From Himantopus leucocephalus (lineage: Eukaryota; Chordata; Aves; Charadriiformes; Recurvirostridae), in NCBI GenBank assembly GCA_003993805.1, contig RSEF01000002.1, positions 93,695,356 to 93,759,355 of the forward strand: DNA of 64,000 bases, written 5' to 3'. Shown here piece after piece: positions 25,492 to 37,850 of this stretch. The number at the start of each line of letters is the position of its first letter. Position 1 is the first letter of the stretch. The notes under the pieces were generated by a model. The model did no database searches and had not been told where the DNA came from. It saw nothing but the letters and a program-made list of their open reading frames with translations. Position numbers and translations under genes: made by a program.

Positions 25492-28400
25492 TACGGTGTA
25501 TGCTGTATACCGAAGGCTTGTTAAGGTTGGCAGTCTAGATTTAAGAAAAAAGGTGATGAAAGAAGACAGAGGAGGTAAATGCAGCAATATCTGATTTCAG
25601 CTTTGTAGTCATCGAGGGCTCTGAGGGCAGGCAAGCTCGAGGTGACCTTGGAAACCCGCCTGGGACTTTGGTACCTCGCTGTGTCTCTATTTGACATTTT
25701 ACTTTTCAGCTCTGTGAAATATCATGTAATTAAACCTTCAAAGAAGCAAAAAGTGACCACTGAATGTCATGAGATTAAACGTTTATTGTTTTTTTTTTTC
25801 CTTTTCCTTGAATTTCACTATTTAGTGGTCAGAAGATAGAAGGACGTAGAGGATCTGCAACTTTTCTGTGTGCATTTATGAATAAGGATTTTTAAGGAGA
25901 TGATAAACATGCCTCAAGTTGAACGGTTAACTCTACAGGTGCTGTTCCCATGAAGTGTCCGCTTTTCATGGAGCATGTGGAGTGCATGGAAAGGTTTTGC
26001 TTGTTTTGTTAGTTGGATCATTTCCTTCAAGCGTGTTCTTAAAGCCCTTTGACTAATGAGAAAACTATAAAGTATTTCTTTTGGCAACAGATAAATAAAA
26101 TATCATGCTGGAAGTCATCCCAAAAAAGAAGACATTCAAGAAAATGCCATCTCTCACCTTCGGAAAATTTCTGTTCAGAGAACGAGTAAAAACTCTTCCT
26201 TGTGTTTCCTTCTACGAGGTGGGGGAAGGAAGGGAGGAAAGTAAAGCAAAAGGACAGTGTGCATGTGGTCAACCCAAAATTAATTGCTTTGCTAATGCTA
26301 CCATTCCTCTGAGTGACCTTCCCAAGGTGTTACCATGTTTACATTGTAAGCTGGACCAGCTGCCTGAACTAGGTTGCACGGTGGTAAATGCCGTTCCCTC
26401 CCTCTGACCCCGCTCAGGAATTCAGGAAGGGAATAAGGGAATTAATTGGGTCTTTCTCAGAGGTGGCCGCACCAGCGGTGTGGGGTACCTTGTTGCTGTA
26501 GGGTTCATTGCAGGTTTAGGGGCTGATTTCCATTCCCGTTTCATTTAATAAACGCATTGCAAGGAAGGAGAGTCGTTCTTCTAAGGGAAGATGTGGTAGG
26601 AAAAGATTGATTGGAGATTTGGTAGGAAAAGATGGCTCTCTACTAGTCTTTCCTGCTGAAAAGCAGCATTAGGAAGAATTGGAAGGTTTTGTGGGGACAG
26701 GGCTGTATAGTCTGGAGAATTTGTCTAAAGATTTATGTAGTTTGGATAAGCATTCTGGCTCTGAGCCTTTCTGTATGTTAAACTTGAAATGAGATTAAGG
26801 AAGGCGGGAAAGAATAGACTTTATTTTTTTAATGCTTGTACCAGCAATGTTGATTCTTTCTCTCACCACTTCATATTTTATTTCTTTTTGTAAAGTCAGT
26901 TGGACTGGATGCATTTTAGGCAACTTATTTATGTAACCATGTTAGAGGCTCTCTTACAAGTTGATATGCAAAAATGGAGCCCTCAGAGGTTCACACAGAG
27001 AGGTATTTTGGAGTCTCAACACTTTCTCGGGAAGATGTAGAACAGTTTACTAACATTTATTATGCAATGGTTGTGAAATAATTTTTCACAGGTTTAAATC
27101 AGCTATAGTATTGCAGTGTTGATTTCGTAAAGCTCAGATTTTTTTACACAGTAGCAAGCAGCTGTCCTTATTTAACTGATAACTACTGTTTACATTTATT
27201 TTTTCTGCTGTTTGACCACAAAATGTGAATTACTAGTGTTCAGGCTTTTCTGTTGCTTTTGCACTTTGTGCTAACATAAATTTGTTTGGATCAAGCAGTG
27301 AATCAAAATGAGTATATTTCAGTTGCACTTTATTTTCTTCGGCAATAAAGCAGCTCAGGTATTTTATTTAATTGTTAACTTTTCCATTATCTGTACTGTG
27401 TGAAAAGTGAAAGACTGCCCTTCTGCCTTGAGCGATCAGAAAGGATGAGATTAGTGAAAATTAATTCCCAGTTACAACTATGAAACAAAATTAAGAGCCC
27501 TAGAGACTGTAGTAACCATTTTGTGAAGAGGAAGGACTCTTCACTGAAGACGGCATACACCCACTTCATAGTTTAATGTGGACACAAATAAATAATTTAC
27601 CCCATTTTGTTTGACAGCCTTTCACAGGCAGAAATTCTGGATGGCAATGATGATCAAAGGGTTAGCAATTGCTGCTTGGAGCATTCTCCCAGATGCAAGG
27701 ATACCAGCCCCCCAGAAAGGTGCAATGTCTGTTGGACAGATGCTTGGAGCTAAAGATGACCTTCCAGGGCAACTGGGAGACTGTAGGAGCAGCAGCCGGG
27801 AGGAATGGTGGCCTGGAGCAGATCAGTGGTCTGTTGTCTCCCCCCATCTCATAATCTTCCCTTGCCAGAGGTTGGTGCAAAGAGCCACAGGATGCTCTTC
27901 ATTCTCAAAGAGTTTGGTAGGGTGATGAGAAAGTTTTGGAGTTTGGTGACATTTTGTCAGTGGTGCTACTGAGGGAACAGGGATAAAGGAGTGTTGTCCC
28001 AAAAATGGAAAATAGATCAGAGGATGACAAAGCCATGCCTGATGGTTGATGGGTGGTGTTTTGTGAAGATAAGAAGTAGCTCAGGGATATTGAAACTCTT
28101 TGATCTGTGAAGTGCCTCTGGATGTATCAGCTGGAATTATTGTCCATGTGAAATAACCCTTGCTTCTTCAAACTCCAAGTGTTGTTGCAATGACGGCCTG
28201 AACTTTTCAGATCATTTCTGGTGAACCGATTTCTGACAATGTGACTTCTATTATAAACCAGAGTTGGTTTGTAGATTTGTTTGTTGTTTTGCTTTAGGAT
28301 GTGTAAGTAGTTAATAGGGGAGTGTTTATTCTGTTGTATGGCAAAAAATAGCGTGATGAATCTAGCTGTTTCAGTCCACTTGGGCATGATGTGGGATTTT

Positions 28401-31400
28401 TTTAACACGCGCACCCTCTTTTTTTAAAAAATGAAACAAGCATACCAGCTAAAAAAAAAACCCCAACAAAGTAAAGGAACATAATGTTTGTAAACCCAGG
28501 TTTTCCAGACACTGGAAATAAGGCTGCCAGTCCTCAAAGTTCAGGGGGGAAAAAGGATTTTAAGGTTCCTGACATGGCGGGAGAGAGTTTATAACTGATT
28601 CTCTGCCATAATATTAGTATGTAATGTACTTGCTAGGCAAGTAATTTCAATTCAACTGGTAAGAAAGTGTCATTACGTTCCCAGTTCAGGTGTCTTTGTT
28701 GTTTTCTGGGTGGCTATCATACTGCACAGAGCTGAACCTAAACTTGGTTGCAGCTCTTCTGTGGATACTTGAAGCACGATTGTATCAGAAGGTATTCTGA
28801 AAAATCAGATTGTCAGGTGTCTCAGATGTGACGTCCAGAGCTAGCGGAAGCTTTGACTTCTCTGCAGAACAGAACAGAATCGTTTCTTTACCTCATTGGT
28901 GTGCTATGCAGAAAATGTATTCAGACCTGGTGAAGCACTCAGTATATTGATGAACATCATAGAAAACCCTGCAGGAAATGAAATACTCTGTCTTCACAGG
29001 AGGTTTGCAGTAAAAAATTCCAAGGACCGCACACTGAGAAAGTGCTTTTTAGACAGTATTTTCCAGCACTTGCTTTGAATAAAGTAGTACTCCAAAGCTC
29101 AGAAATAATGTTTCTTGAAATTGATTTTGACGTAGTTAAGTTTCTGCACAAAGTAGGCTGAATGAAGTTTTCTACAGGAATCTTAATTCTGTCATTTCTT
29201 AAATTTGAAGTCCTTGAATTTTGTACACCTAGTCTTCTTTTAACTTCTTTCTAAGTACTCAGAAAACGTTAATTACCCATGGGGATTTGTCTTGATTGTG
29301 GACTAACTATGCCATCGATGCATAGTCTTCTACGCCGGTTATGCACAGATGGTTTGGGTTCAGTCCACATCACTTACTGAAGGAGTGTTGTGCAGAAGTG
29401 TCCGTGATACTTACAGGACTGGTTTGGGTCTGGAATTCATTTCGCAGCTTCCATGCGGAGCCTGAGGTTATTGCTTACAGAGCAGACCTCAGCAGCCTTG
29501 CTCCAAACTGTCTAACACAAGGAGCTGTTAAATCACCCTGTCTCCAAATTGCCTCTGCACCATCTTCTTCAGTGTTAGCGTTATCCAGGGGTCCCGGTCC
29601 TATGTAACTCCTGCTCATGGGGTGCTGACCAATAACAGAGTCACAGAAATATGTTTGCATTCATACTGAGGATTACCGATAATGCCGTGGTCACTGAATT
29701 GTAATAATATCAACAAGATGGAATAAAATCGGCCAAAAATGTTTTTGGAACTAAAATGTGATTGCTCAACTGCGTTTCTTATTTACATAGTTACTGGTAA
29801 ATAAGAAATATAGACCGTCAAACCTGAATAAATCCACCACCTTCATCTTCGTGTTCAGCCAGTACATGATTGTCTCTCCCTGCCACCACACAGGTGACAA
29901 CTAGTCGCTGATGACAGACCTCACACTTACAGGTCAAACGCCCAAACATTTTTCTTTTGTTCTGAATCTCTCTTATTCACTTTTTTATATGGTAAGGAAA
30001 TAAAGTGAAAAGCAGAGATTCTGTAAACTGTCTTTCTTTTGATCAGAAATTAGGATTTAATAATTTTTTGTAAATGTATCTTTGCCTGAGAATTTTGAGA
30101 AGAGGGGAAAAAATGGTGTTGGTGTTCATTCTGCTTAGCTATTCACCTATCTAAATTCAGTCATAGAGGAGTGAAGTCTGAGCATGACACTGATGAAGAT
30201 GATTTTGCTGTTTCTCTTTTAAGAATTGCTGTAATAAGATGGGATTCAGTGTTCAACGGAGTTCTCACTGTCACCGTGCTGAAGGGGAAAAAAAAAAGAA
30301 TCGAGGGATTAGAAGAGAATTACAGTTAATTTGGAAGGAATCTTTGCTCATTATCTGAGATGAATGAGCAGAGACACAAAACAGCATTTTCAATCAATAT
30401 TTTGGAAGAGTGTGAGCTCTGTACTTAAAGGGATTTGTAATGATGTCTCTTCCCTGCACCTTTTTCTCATGGGAAGTCCACTTCAAATGTGAGATGTGAA
30501 CTTGTGACTTGAGCACATTCTTTACGGTGAGATTTGAAAGGAGACTGTATAACCCTAAATTTCACATAGCAGCAGACATACTTGAAACAAAAAGAATAGA
30601 AAGCACATTTAATGAAGTGTTGTATCAGTTTGCTTTCTAGTGCTGACTTTGGCTTTGTTTAGCCAGTACTTAAAGAATAGAGTCTTTCATTAATTTGCCC
30701 TAACAAGCATAAATTCAGGACATGAAAGTGAATTCTTTAATGGCACGCACATTACTGCAGGGTGGAGTCTATCTGAAACGCTAGAGACGGGCTGAGCATG
30801 CTGAAGAGCAATAAATATCTGAAAAGTATATCAGGAATTCAGTTTCGGCATCTGTCACGGTGTAATTATGGTGAAGAAAATTAGAAGGATATACTCACTT
30901 TTGTTTTTTTTTAATGCGGCTCAGTGAATAAAAAGTGACAGATGCATTTTTCCTTAAAATCACTTGATGTTGGGTTGCATCCCTCAAGAGACAAAGACAC
31001 AGAGATCTGGATTCAATCCACTTTTATTTTCAGACTGTTTGATTTGAATCTTTTGTAGTCAGCACACTATGGTGAGAAGGCTGGGACACTGCGAGACTTC
31101 CAGTCTTGTCTTTGCTTTCAACAGACACGCTTTCATCTCCCACTTTGCTTAAGAACTGTGTTAATTTAGTTGCTGAATGTAAAGCATAGTGAATTCCTAT
31201 TTATCCTACTGATTGCTGCTCTTGAGTCAGTCATTCTTGAGCAGGGGAGGAAATCAAGGATTTTGGATGGTTTGGAATATAGGTAGACAGGGAAAACGTG
31301 ACTTTCTCTGCTCCTCTACAGTGGTCTTTAAATCAGTAGGTTTCAAGATGACAAAAGCACTGAAGAAATCTTAGGTTTATATTGAAAAAAAGTTAAAAAG

Positions 31401-32008
31401 CAGTTACTTTACCTTTTTGCCACTAACATTTCAAAAACTACTCAAGTGTCCCCAGAATGATCTTAATGCTTCTGTGCTGTCTGTTCACTTGTTGCATTTC
31501 TGTCTGTTGAAACCAAGAAAGCCAATGCTTCATAGGAGCTTTCAGGCCTGTCTAAAATCCTATAGCTGTTGTCCATTTAGCAACAAGCACTGAGAAATGT
31601 TAGAAGTGATACCTGCTTGAGGTATCTTCTTAAAGGTAGTGCTTCTTAAAATAATGTTTCTTTTTCTATTGTGAGACTTTTTCATACGTGGTCCCTTATT
31701 TTGGGAGAAGAGGGAACACTGTTTGGAATACGTTGACAGGTGAAGAAACTATGTGGGAATTAAAAACCAGCTTAATACAGAAAGGATGTAGCTGGAGAAA
31801 TTTACTTGTATTTTTTGTTCTCAGTGTAGCTCTTCCATGGTATTTATTCCCCAAGCACACCTTAGACTACCAGCTAGAATAAACAGAGTCTGAATTTTAC
31901 TAAGAATTGGAAGGCTACCAAAGTGTCACTTCTGGCAGCACATTTTGTTTCCCGCAAAACCCTCTGTGGGAAGTGATGTGAAACACTGGTGGTAGGATTA
32001 CTATTTTC

Positions 32009-32024
32009 NNNNNNNNNNNNNNNN
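32009..32024. other. Assembly gap, 16 n, next to a T-run
   Basis: Sixteen n directly followed by about 15 T. The odd length suggests an estimated gap size, and the T-run suggests that a homopolymer or poly(A) tail caused the break. Confidence 0.95.
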
Positions 32025-33660
32025 TTTTTTTTTTTTTTTGTATTCTGTTCTTCAAGAATATAGTGTGTATTATTTTTAGAAGTCCATGCTTATTGAGAAT
32101 ATGCCACAATATATGAATTTTGGAGACTGGCTTTGGGATTTTGAATAGCAGAAATAACTTTACATGCCCACTTGAAATCATTTTGACTCATTGTAAGCCT
32201 CCCTGCCAAAATCTAGTTTAAGTGTATTTAGCTACCTTACCGATTGCAACGCTGTTATTTCAGGATGTTAAATTGGGCCCATGTTTATGTGCCCAGTGTA
32301 GCACCTGGGAGAATGAAGTTGGGCATAAAAAACAAGGAACTGCAATCTTGGGAAATACTAGCACTCATGATAGCAAAAACATGTTACTGCATGACAAGAA
32401 AAGATTGTTGATCAATGTTTGTGCTGTACAAAGACTTGTGCTGAAGTCTATGGGGTAGAGCAATGTTTAAAGTTTCAACTGGCACAGGAATTTCTCTTTT
32501 CTTTCTTTTATTCCTCTTGTTATACCATAGTGCTGGGAATTCTTGTGTTTCTTCTTTTTGCTTCCCAAGAATCTTCCTCTTTGTTTAGGAAAAATTTAAA
32601 CATTAGAAAATGTGGCATTTTTTGCAAGAAAAACAGGGGGGAAAAAAAGCAGTCAGAATCTATCATTTGTTCACTTCAAAACTGACAGGTTTCATCCTGG
32701 AAAGTTTACTGTCGTACCAGCAAGAAATACTGTTGACCACTGAAAGTTCTCAGTGTGTGAACACTTTTACTCTACTGTGTGTCCTTTTTCTGCTTTAGTG
32801 TTAGTCCATTTGTTAAACAGCCCAGCTGTGTTACCCCTTGCTTCTCTTTGCTTTCCACATAGGGCAGGAACCCCAAGACAGTGTGCTTTTTTTTACAATC
32901 ACCACAAAAGTGCCTTACTGCAGTCAACGAAAATCCCGTTGGCATATAATAGAAAAAACAAAAATGTTTCATGTATTCCCTCAGAGTTTTCTCTGCCCCA
33001 GGTGCAAAGACACAGAGTCTGTCAAAATAAGCTGGTTTTGCTAAGACTTAATCTTGACTGCATTTTCTTCCAAACTCATATCTGACTCTACGGTATTTCC
33101 CATTCCTAATGCTGAGCTCATTCTCAAGGCTTAGCTTTTTGGCATGTGAAGGAGATGCTGGAATTCCAAACTGATGTGCTGTATGTAGTTGATAATGATT
33201 GATAAAAGACAGCTAGCACCTGTGGGACCTTTCTTTGTGCAGGATAAATAGGTGTCTGAGGAGTTCAGGAAAGGGAGCTGCAGAAATTATCTTCTCCGTT
33301 CTGCAAAGGTTGGTTTGTGTTTCCCTCTTTGTACCTTCAAAGTCAGGATTAGTATTGTTTACACAGACAGAAGGCTTATGTTCATGATGATTAATGGAGA
33401 AGGAAAGACCTTGAAATCCATCATGTCTAGCACATTGCCAGACTAAATTACTCAATCAGCTCCCAAATAGAAGGGCTAAGGTATCACTTCTTAACTTGGA
33501 AGTCTCACTAAGTTTCCCTAGTTTAATCCTAAATTTAAGGTAAATTTTCTTTCCTGGCTTCTAGCTCAGTGTAGTTATTGTTTCTTGACTATGGATTAAT
33601 CTTCAATTTAAATTCAGTTTAATTCAATTTAAATATCATGGGAGGGGCTAAATATATGAT

Positions 33661-33980
33661 TGGAGGGAGCAAAGAAGACAGAGCCAGACTTCAGTGGTGC
33701 ATAATGAAAGGACAAGAGGCAAGACATGGGCAGTAGCTGAAATACAGGAAATTTGATTTAAACTTAAAAAACAAGCCAAAAAACTGTAAGGGTGACTGAG
33801 CACTGGCACAGGTTGCCCAGAGAGGTTGTGCAGTTTCCACCCCTGGAGATGTATTCAACACCCAGCTGGACAGGGTCCTAAACAACCTGCTCTGGATTTC
33901 CCTGATTTGAGCAGGGACTTGGACCAGGCAGTCTCCAGAGGTGCCATCCAACCTCATCCAACCTGTGATCGTCTGATTCA
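33661..33980 (+). mobile_element. CR1 retroposon, 3' part
   Basis: About 320 bases match the 3' part of avian CR1 in the sense orientation. Successive landmarks are GGAGGGAGCAAAGAAGACAG, GGACAAGAGGCAAGACATGG, CAGGTTGCCCAGAGAGGTTG, GGACTTGGACCAGGCAGTCT and CCAGAGGTGCCATCCAACCT, ending in a worn form of the TGTGATTC terminal repeat. It is the longest CR1 piece in the window. It is 5'-truncated, as is usual for CR1, and many substitutions make it old. It carries the end of the ORF2/3'UTR region only and no intact frame. Confidence 0.9.
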
Positions 33981-34182
33981 ATTTTACTGCTGTTGTAAAG
34001 TGCTCCGATGCCTAAACATGATAAATCCATTATAAAAAATTTAAAATACATTTAAAGATGAGTCTTCTCTGAAATTGATGTGTGAACTATTTTATTGGAC
34101 ATTAGAAGAGACACCTAGTCCTTTAAAACAGATCTTAATTTCTGCCCTAAAACCAAACTACTTCTCTTTTGCTGCAGCATCA

Positions 34183-34484
34183 GTGCTCAGTGAAAGAAGT
34201 CGTAGCTGGGAGTTGGGTGTATGCCCATTGGAGTTAATTCTTTAGTATTTCCATGGGTAGCGTCCTGCACCGGCACAATGCTTTTGCAGAATACCTCACC
34301 TCACAAGAAAATCTCTCTGGCAATCTCACCATCACNGTGCTCAGTGAAAGAAGTCGTAGCTGGGAGTTGGGTGTATGCCCATTGGAGTTAATTCTTTAGT
34401 ATTTCCATGGGTAGCATCCTGCACCGGCATGATGCTTTTGCAGAATACCTCACAAGAAAATCTCTCTGGCAATCTCACCATCAC
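34183..34484. other. Duplicated contig ends around a single n (34336)
   Basis: Copies of 153 and 148 bases (34183-34335, 34337-34484) flank the n. The second lacks five bases present in the first near CTCACCTCACAAG and differs at a few sites, consistent with allelic contigs. Confidence 0.85.
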
Positions 34485-36397
34485 GTCCTGTTCCTTGAGA
34501 AATGAAATTCTGTGGGCCAATGTGACAGTCTCCTCAGAAAATCCTTTAAAACTTCAGAAGTCTAAATTCTTAAGAAAAATATGTAACTTCATACAGATGT
34601 TTGAAGAATATTCAGTGTTACAGCGTTTATTGATTGAGTTAAGAAGCAGCTGCCTTAATTCAGCGCTATATAGGCATTCATTATAACGTGTCATCTTAAT
34701 TCAGGGCTACCACGCATCCTCTTTTTCCACAGGAGTTCTGCTGCATGAAGCAGCGAGGACGAACGGTCATCTTTTAAAATCATCTGATTAAGCTTTTATT
34801 TTCTTTTGTCTTTTCCCCTTCTCCTGTCTTCCTTTCTTCCTTAATTGTTTGTTTCCTTTTTTCTTTTCTTTCCATTTTTTTTTTATACTTTCATGCTTTT
34901 AGTCAGCTTGCAAAATAGCGGTCTAATGCTGGAGTAGACTTGCTCCTTTATTAATAAGGTATTTTAGTCAAGTATCTCTTTGCTATGCGGAAATGTTTTT
35001 ACCGTTTGCTATATAAGCTTTACCCAGCTTATTGTACATTGGTGTTATTAATCTTGTAAAGCATGCTGGAATATAGTGCATTTAAAATGGGAGGGCTGCA
35101 ACATAAAATAACGATTAAAACAATTATGACTAATCGTGCAAAGCTTTTATAATGCATATACGTAAGCCAGATTTCAGTTCATATAAAAAGGCATCCAGCA
35201 GGTTAACTGCTGACAGAGTCAGGTGAGAGTCTGTTCTTTCTTTGAACTGAAATAAATTGTAAGAAATATCACAAAAGAAATATTGGAAGAGGAGCGATTC
35301 TGATGTGCTCCTTTGGCTTTGGTGGGGCTTCTGCACTGCCACAGGTGTTGCCTGGTATGTATAAAGGACCAGCTTTTGCTGAAGCACTTGAGCTGATTAA
35401 AGCCGCCTGATGCCCTTTGACCTTGCTGTGTGCTGGTTTTTAAAGAGAGAAACGCCACAGGAAAAGGGTGATAGAGGGAACATGAAGAGGAGAAAATTCC
35501 TCTGTAAGAGGTTTCTACGGTCCTGGATTTGCCATGTGTTGGCCATGGGAAGGGCTGCGTTTCTCTTCGCTTGAGCCTTGGGGACACTGAGAACTGCTGG
35601 GATGTAGGCTGTAGGGAGAGGAGATGTGTGTACATGTATGTGGGGCTGAAAGGATAACTAGAGCTCTTCAAATTATGGAGCCTCAGAACAGAGAGTTTAT
35701 GGAGGCACTGACAATGCAGGTACCTTTCCCTAAAAAAAGAGGAGGGGGAGAACCTGCTACTCCCCGCAGACCACAGCCACAACCTGCTTTCAAAGCGGAT
35801 AATTAGGCTTGTAAAGGTTCTGTGGTCCCTACGCCTGCTTTATTGATGAGGTGTTATCAGCAATAGGTTTCTGAGGATGAAAAATGTTTGTCTGTGTTCT
35901 TTGTGGATGACTTCTGAGTACCTACAGCACAAATGACTGTAAATGTCATCGAGGCTTCAAAGCTTTGACACATTTTCCCAGACTCTTGGTCGATTGAAGC
36001 TCTGTTTCGAGTCCAGAGCTGGCAGCCCTGTTCCCCTTCGTTCTCATGCAGTAATCAGCAATGAAAGAGCATTTCTTTGCTAGCGGCCCCTGGGGTTCAC
36101 CAAAACTAAGGTTATTGTTAAGGACGGACAATTAGGTAGAACGGAATAATAATAATAACACAGATCTAAAGGTCTCTCCTTCGTGCCAGGAATGTCAGAG
36201 TTATAAATCTCCTTCAGTATTTCCTGTGGGATTTTGTGGACAGTGGAAACTATTGCTAGGCTGTGCCACTTAAGAAAACACTGTTTAACATGGAGTTTTA
36301 ACAGACTGATTAAAATAATAAGTGTCAAAATACACGTGCTGTCCCTTTAGAATTAAAATAACGGCAAAGGCATGTTTTTAGCTGCCAAGTAAAGAAA

Positions 36398-36451
36398 GGA
36401 TTGACTTGATGATCCTTATGGGTCCCTTCCAACTTGAGATACTCTATGATT
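36398..36451 (+). mobile_element. CR1 retroposon, terminal fragment
   Basis: About 54 bases reading GACTTGATGATCCTTATGGG, TCCCTTCCAACTTGAGATAC and CTATGATT match the extreme 3' end of CR1 in the sense orientation. Very short 5'-truncated copies like this are common for CR1. Confidence 0.8.
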
Positions 36452-36471
36452 TTTGTTTCCTGGTGAGCTTG

Positions 36472-36495
36472 ACCTTGATTTTTACCTTGATTTTT
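36472..36495. repeat. 12-base tandem duplication
   Basis: ACCTTGATTTTT is present twice in perfect tandem (36472-36483, 36484-36495). It is a small slippage repeat with no evident function. Confidence 0.6.
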
Positions 36496-36804
36496 AAATA
36501 AGATGTGCTTTTAAGGGCAAGTTACGGCCTGCCGCTATTGTACCCGCTCAGTTATAACCACAGGCAGCAATGTACACTGCAGGGCCTGAGCGTGCTGCAG
36601 AAAGCCGTATTGATTGCACAGGAGGGTGGCGTGTCCAGGCCTCCTGGTTTGTTCGGCTCTGCCCAGGGGTGACCTCTGGACTGCAGCTTCCTTTGAACCT
36701 GTGATCCAGGGAAAAATTCTGCTTGTCACTTTTGTCACTCATTTTCAGTATTAAAAATGGATGAGTTTTATTGTATCTCTGTGTATTTTGCCATTAAAGT
36801 AGAT

Positions 36805-36815
36805 GGGGGGGGGGG
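36805..36815 (+). repeat. Poly(G) run of 11
   Basis: Eleven consecutive G between T and A. It is a mononucleotide tract whose length is likely to be both polymorphic and error-prone in the assembly. Confidence 0.8.
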
Positions 36816-37788
36816 AAGGTATAAAAGCTAGACTTTTAATAGTGTCAGCCAGCATAAAAACTTCAGATTTACATTAGCAACACAGTATTTTTACCGTCTT
36901 TGCAGTTTCAGCTTATAATGTTAATTCTGTGCTGTGTTTTGGGGGAGAAAGTTCAGTTCTTGGTTAATCCAGTTAATACAAGTTCAGTATATGGTTAATA
37001 TGGGAGTGCTGCATGTTTCAGCCATGATGTGTGTGATAATGAAAAGAACAAATGAACAAGGCATTTAAAAAAAAGGATTAAGCAAAGAGCTGGGATTTAA
37101 GGAAACTTTGATAAGAAATAAAGTGTTTGTGCATTTTTGACCAGGAATAAGATTGATTTTATCTTCCTAGATGACATTACAGATATCTTTGACAGGAGTA
37201 AAGAAATGGGAATAGGTGTGTAAACAGCAGATTTTGCACTGAAGTTAAGAGCACCCATACCAATACTGAGAGTGGGGCGGGGGGGACACGGCACGGCACC
37301 CAAATTTTATCTGGTTCTGGCCCTGTGTAATGAGTGTGAGTCATAAGGTTTGGCACAGTGCTGCTATGTAAGACCACTTTCAGAAGGCCAGGTCATACGT
37401 TTTATCTGATGTCACCTCATAGAAGCAAGGGGCTCTGCTGCGATTTTGTTAAGTTTCAAGTAGCTGGATGGTACGAAAGTTGTATTTAATAATGATTTCT
37501 CATCAGTGAAAACACTGTCCAATATCAGTGGATGTTATGGAGATGATAAGCTCTTCCCCAATGGTGCGTGTGCAAGCATCCTCTGTGGGAATGTGCTACA
37601 AGCAAAAGTAGAAGCTCCCGACATCCAGCATGTCAGGGCTGAGCTGAGCTGGGGATTTTTGTGTTCAAAATCAAGGCAGTCCCACTTGGTAGCTGAGCTC
37701 TTGCCTCTCTCTAGTGAGGAAACACGGACAAAGACATTTTGAGGTTGTTTTTTTTTTTCTTCAGAATAATTCTCTAGAGTTTTGTAAT

Positions 37789-37850
37789 AGAATAATAGAT
37801 TATAGTATAGAATACTATAGAATTCTATATAGAATAATAGATTATAGTAT
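37789..37850. repeat. AT-rich direct repeat with internal palindrome
   Basis: A 20-base unit (37789-37808, beginning AGAATAATAGATTATAG) recurs exactly at 37831-37850. The spacer contains the perfect palindrome ATAGAATTCTAT. The whole block is built from TATAG/CTATA units and is probably a local slippage product. Confidence 0.7.

Larger units (their letters stand above)
18001..33660 (+). other. Intronic sequence, no gene seen
   Basis: AT-rich intron with frequent stops. It holds a 14-base tandem repeat at 18531-18572, a homeodomain-type motif group at 23892-23912, an assembly duplication at 25174-25491, a single n at 24916 without flanking duplication, and a 16-base gap at 32009. No recognisable exon, RNA gene or full mobile element was found. 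Confidence 0.65.

Noticed and set aside
35219..35782. A 187-codon open frame on the - strand.
   Set aside because: Its Ser/His/Phe-rich text has no domain-like blocks. It overlaps antisense poly-pyrimidine sequence, and a frame of this length is expected about once by chance in 64 kb.
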